Of a stretch of 64,000 nucleotides of DNA, positions 62,516 through 64,000 are shown piece by piece. The DNA comes from Nocardia cyriacigeorgica GUH-2 (GTDB lineage: Bacteria; Actinomycetota; Actinomycetes; Mycobacteriales; Mycobacteriaceae): contig NC_016887.1 of the NCBI RefSeq assembly GCF_000284035.1, forward strand, positions 5,394,001 through 5,458,000. The letters run 5' to 3'. The notes beneath the pieces are model-generated. The model was not told the origin of the DNA, ran no database searches, and was given only the letters and a program-made list of their open reading frames with translations. The position numbers were made by a program, and so were the translations under genes. Each line of letters opens with the position of its first letter. Positions within the stretch are counted from its first letter, which is position 1.

Positions 62516-63657
62516 CGCTCACCATCCCCGACGTCGAGCAGTGGCGCCCCGAGCAGCTGACCACCGCCGCCACCAACGCCGCCACCCTGGCCACCCGCCT
62601 CGACGGCCTGGCCGCCTCCGGCCGCACCAACGCCGAGACCTTGCAGTGGAGCGGACCGGCCGGCACCGCCGCCAAGACCAGGATGGATACCGAGAAGACC
62701 CGCACCGGCGCGGTCAGCGCGGCGCTGCTGGAGTTGCAGACGGCGCTGAACGTCGAGGTCGGCAACCTCACCGAGACCAAGAACAAGGTGCTGCAACTGC
62801 GTGACGCCGCGCAGACGCCCAATGGCGAGATGCCCGGCTTCCAGGTCGCCGCCGACGGCACCGTCAGCGCTCAGGCGCGCATGGACTACCTGCGCAAACA
62901 CGCCGACGGCAAGGCCAACGTCGAGGGCGAATGCGTGGCCGAGATGTACCTGGCCGCGGTGCACCAGTGGCATATCGCCAATGCCCTCAAGGCCGCCGCC
63001 GACACCGCTGAACGGGCCCGGGTCGCGGTGGAGAACGCCGCGGTCAAGCTGGATCAGGCCTTCACCACGCTGGGCGATCCCACCCTCAATGTCGTCGCTC
63101 CGACCGCCCCGGCCAGTACGACACCGGCGTCCACCACGGCGCCGCCCAGCGATAAGCCGAGCAACAGCAGCCAGCTGATGTCGAACTCTGGCTCCGGTTC
63201 CGGGAGCGGCGGTGGTGGCGGTGGCGGTTCGAGCTCGGGCGGCGGCAGCTGGTCGGAGAGCGCCCTGGCCTCCGGCGGCCCGCCGACCAAGATGCCCACC
63301 GGCGAGCAGGCGCAGTGGATCCAGGAAGCCATCCGGGTGCTGCGCGAAAACGGTTACGACGTCTCCGATTCCGACGCCGCGATCATCGCCGCCATCATCG
63401 AGAAGGAATCCGGCGGCAACCCGAACGCGATCAACCTCTGGGACAGCAACGCCGCCGCCGGTATCCCGTCGAAGGGCCTGATGCAGACCATCGACCCCAC
63501 CTTCAACTCCTACAAACTGGCCGGTCACGACGACATCTGGAACCCGGTCGACAACATCATCGCCGGATCCCGGTACGCCATCGAACGGTATGGATCGCTG
63601 AGCAATGTGCCCGGCATCGTGGCCATGAGCCAGAACCAGGGCTACGTCGGCTACTAG
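62512..63657 (+). CDS. Type VII-secreted transglycosylase-domain protein
   Basis: This 381-residue protein has an N-terminal helical WXG-like region (W-S-G near residue 47), a Ser/Thr/Pro linker and a Gly/Ser-rich linker (residues about 200-250), then a C-terminal lytic transglycosylase-like domain. That domain has IEKESGGNPNAIN (catalytic Glu), GLMQTI and YAIERYG. It probably cleaves peptidoglycan glycan strands after export. The GTG at 62512 overlaps the stop of the EspC-like gene, so expression is coupled and co-export is likely. No classical signal peptide is present. Confidence 0.85.
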   Translation: MTLTIPDVEQWRPEQLTTAATNAATLATRLDGLAASGRTNAETLQWSGPAGTAAKTRMDTEKTRTGAVSAALLELQTALNVEVGNLTETKNKVLQLRDAAQTPNGEMPGFQVAADGTVSAQARMDYLRKHADGKANVEGECVAEMYLAAVHQWHIANALKAAADTAERARVAVENAAVKLDQAFTTLGDPTLNVVAPTAPASTTPASTTAPPSDKPSNSSQLMSNSGSGSGSGGGGGGGSSSGGGSWSESALASGGPPTKMPTGEQAQWIQEAIRVLRENGYDVSDSDAAIIAAIIEKESGGNPNAINLWDSNAAAGIPSKGLMQTIDPTFNSYKLAGHDDIWNPVDNIIAGSRYAIERYGSLSNVPGIVAMSQNQGYVGY

Positions 63658-63820
63658 ACGCGAGGAGGACGCGACAGGGTTGCTGGAACGCCGGAGCGCG
63701 GGCACGCGGTGCGCCCCGACCCGGCGGCTCGACGCGAGGGTGTGACGCACGCCCCGTAAAGTCTTCTCACAAGAAGCACCGCATGAGAACGCGGCACACC
63801 GTGCAGCGCGAGGAGCACAA

Positions 63821-64000
63821 GTGTCACTCGATCAGCCACTCGCCCCGCTTCCCCAGGAGGGCATGGGCTTTGCCTCGGCGTGGCCCGTCCGAGCCGGCGA
63901 TGTGGATCCCTACAACCGTCTGCGATTCGACGGCATCGCCCGCTATCTCCAGGACATCGCCTGGGAGCAGCTGCAACAGACGCTGTTGGAGCGGACCGAT
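63821..64000 (+). CDS. Acyl-ACP thioesterase-like protein (partial, cut by right edge)
   Basis: Only the first 60 codons are present. FASAWPVRAGDVDPYNRLRFDGIARYLQDIAWEQL resembles the N-terminal hotdog fold of acyl-ACP thioesterases. The GTG at 63821 has GAGGAG five bases upstream. Identity beyond the fold family is uncertain because the rest is outside the window. Confidence 0.65.
   Translation, partial: MSLDQPLAPLPQEGMGFASAWPVRAGDVDPYNRLRFDGIARYLQDIAWEQLQQTLLERTD

Overview
The window is high-GC DNA from an actinomycete of the mycolic-acid-forming order Mycobacteriales, most like Nocardia. The pointers are a mycofactocin locus, a KstR-type operator in front of a kshB steroid hydroxylase reductase gene, an EspC-like type VII secretion substrate, paired DUF3558 lipoproteins, and large non-ribosomal peptide synthetases (NRPSs). 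Taxonomy is inferred from gene content only.

Positions 1-37250 (minus strand) are one giant NRPS system on two polypeptides joined by a TGATG stop/start overlap. The upstream protein has the order C-A-T x5 followed by a lone C domain. The downstream protein runs off the left edge and reads A-T, then C-A-T x5, then a partial C. That makes at least 11 adenylation domains. By 9-residue specificity code, A1, A3, A6 and A10 look like Ser and A4 like Thr; the rest are unassigned. No epimerisation, methylation or thioesterase domain is visible. The first C domain has no upstream carrier, so it may be a lipo-initiating (starter) domain. The product is probably a Ser-rich, perhaps acylated, peptide of 11 or more residues. 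Both ends of the inter-protein joint carry matching fragments resembling the start of an A domain, which may dock the proteins. A GAF-plus-winged-helix (SARP-like) regulator lies directly upstream, separated by a 0.5 kb leader.

Positions 39258-44039 (minus strand) hold a compact mycofactocin locus: mftA, an mftB-mftC gene fusion, mftF and mftG. mftD, mftE and mftR are not present. A TetR gene diverges from mftA and is followed by kshB (44945-46000), which has a perfect KstR motif upstream.

Positions 46021-51262 are housekeeping or accessory genes: a secreted lipase, a TetR regulator, an SPW-repeat membrane protein, a ferredoxin-reductase-like flavoprotein, a glutamate-racemase-like protein and an AlkD-like DNA glycosylase. 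A Pro/Ala-rich protein of unknown function follows at 51343-52044.

Positions 52143-56556 (minus strand) are the str ribosomal operon rpsL-rpsG-fusA-tuf, closed by a strong hairpin terminator. Beyond it lie two overlapping DUF3558 lipoprotein genes, hppD with a divergent Lrp/AsnC regulator, a winged-helix protein, a quinone-oxidoreductase-like enzyme, a type VII secretion pair (EspC-like protein plus a transglycosylase-domain protein), and the start of an acyl-ACP-thioesterase-like gene cut by the right edge.
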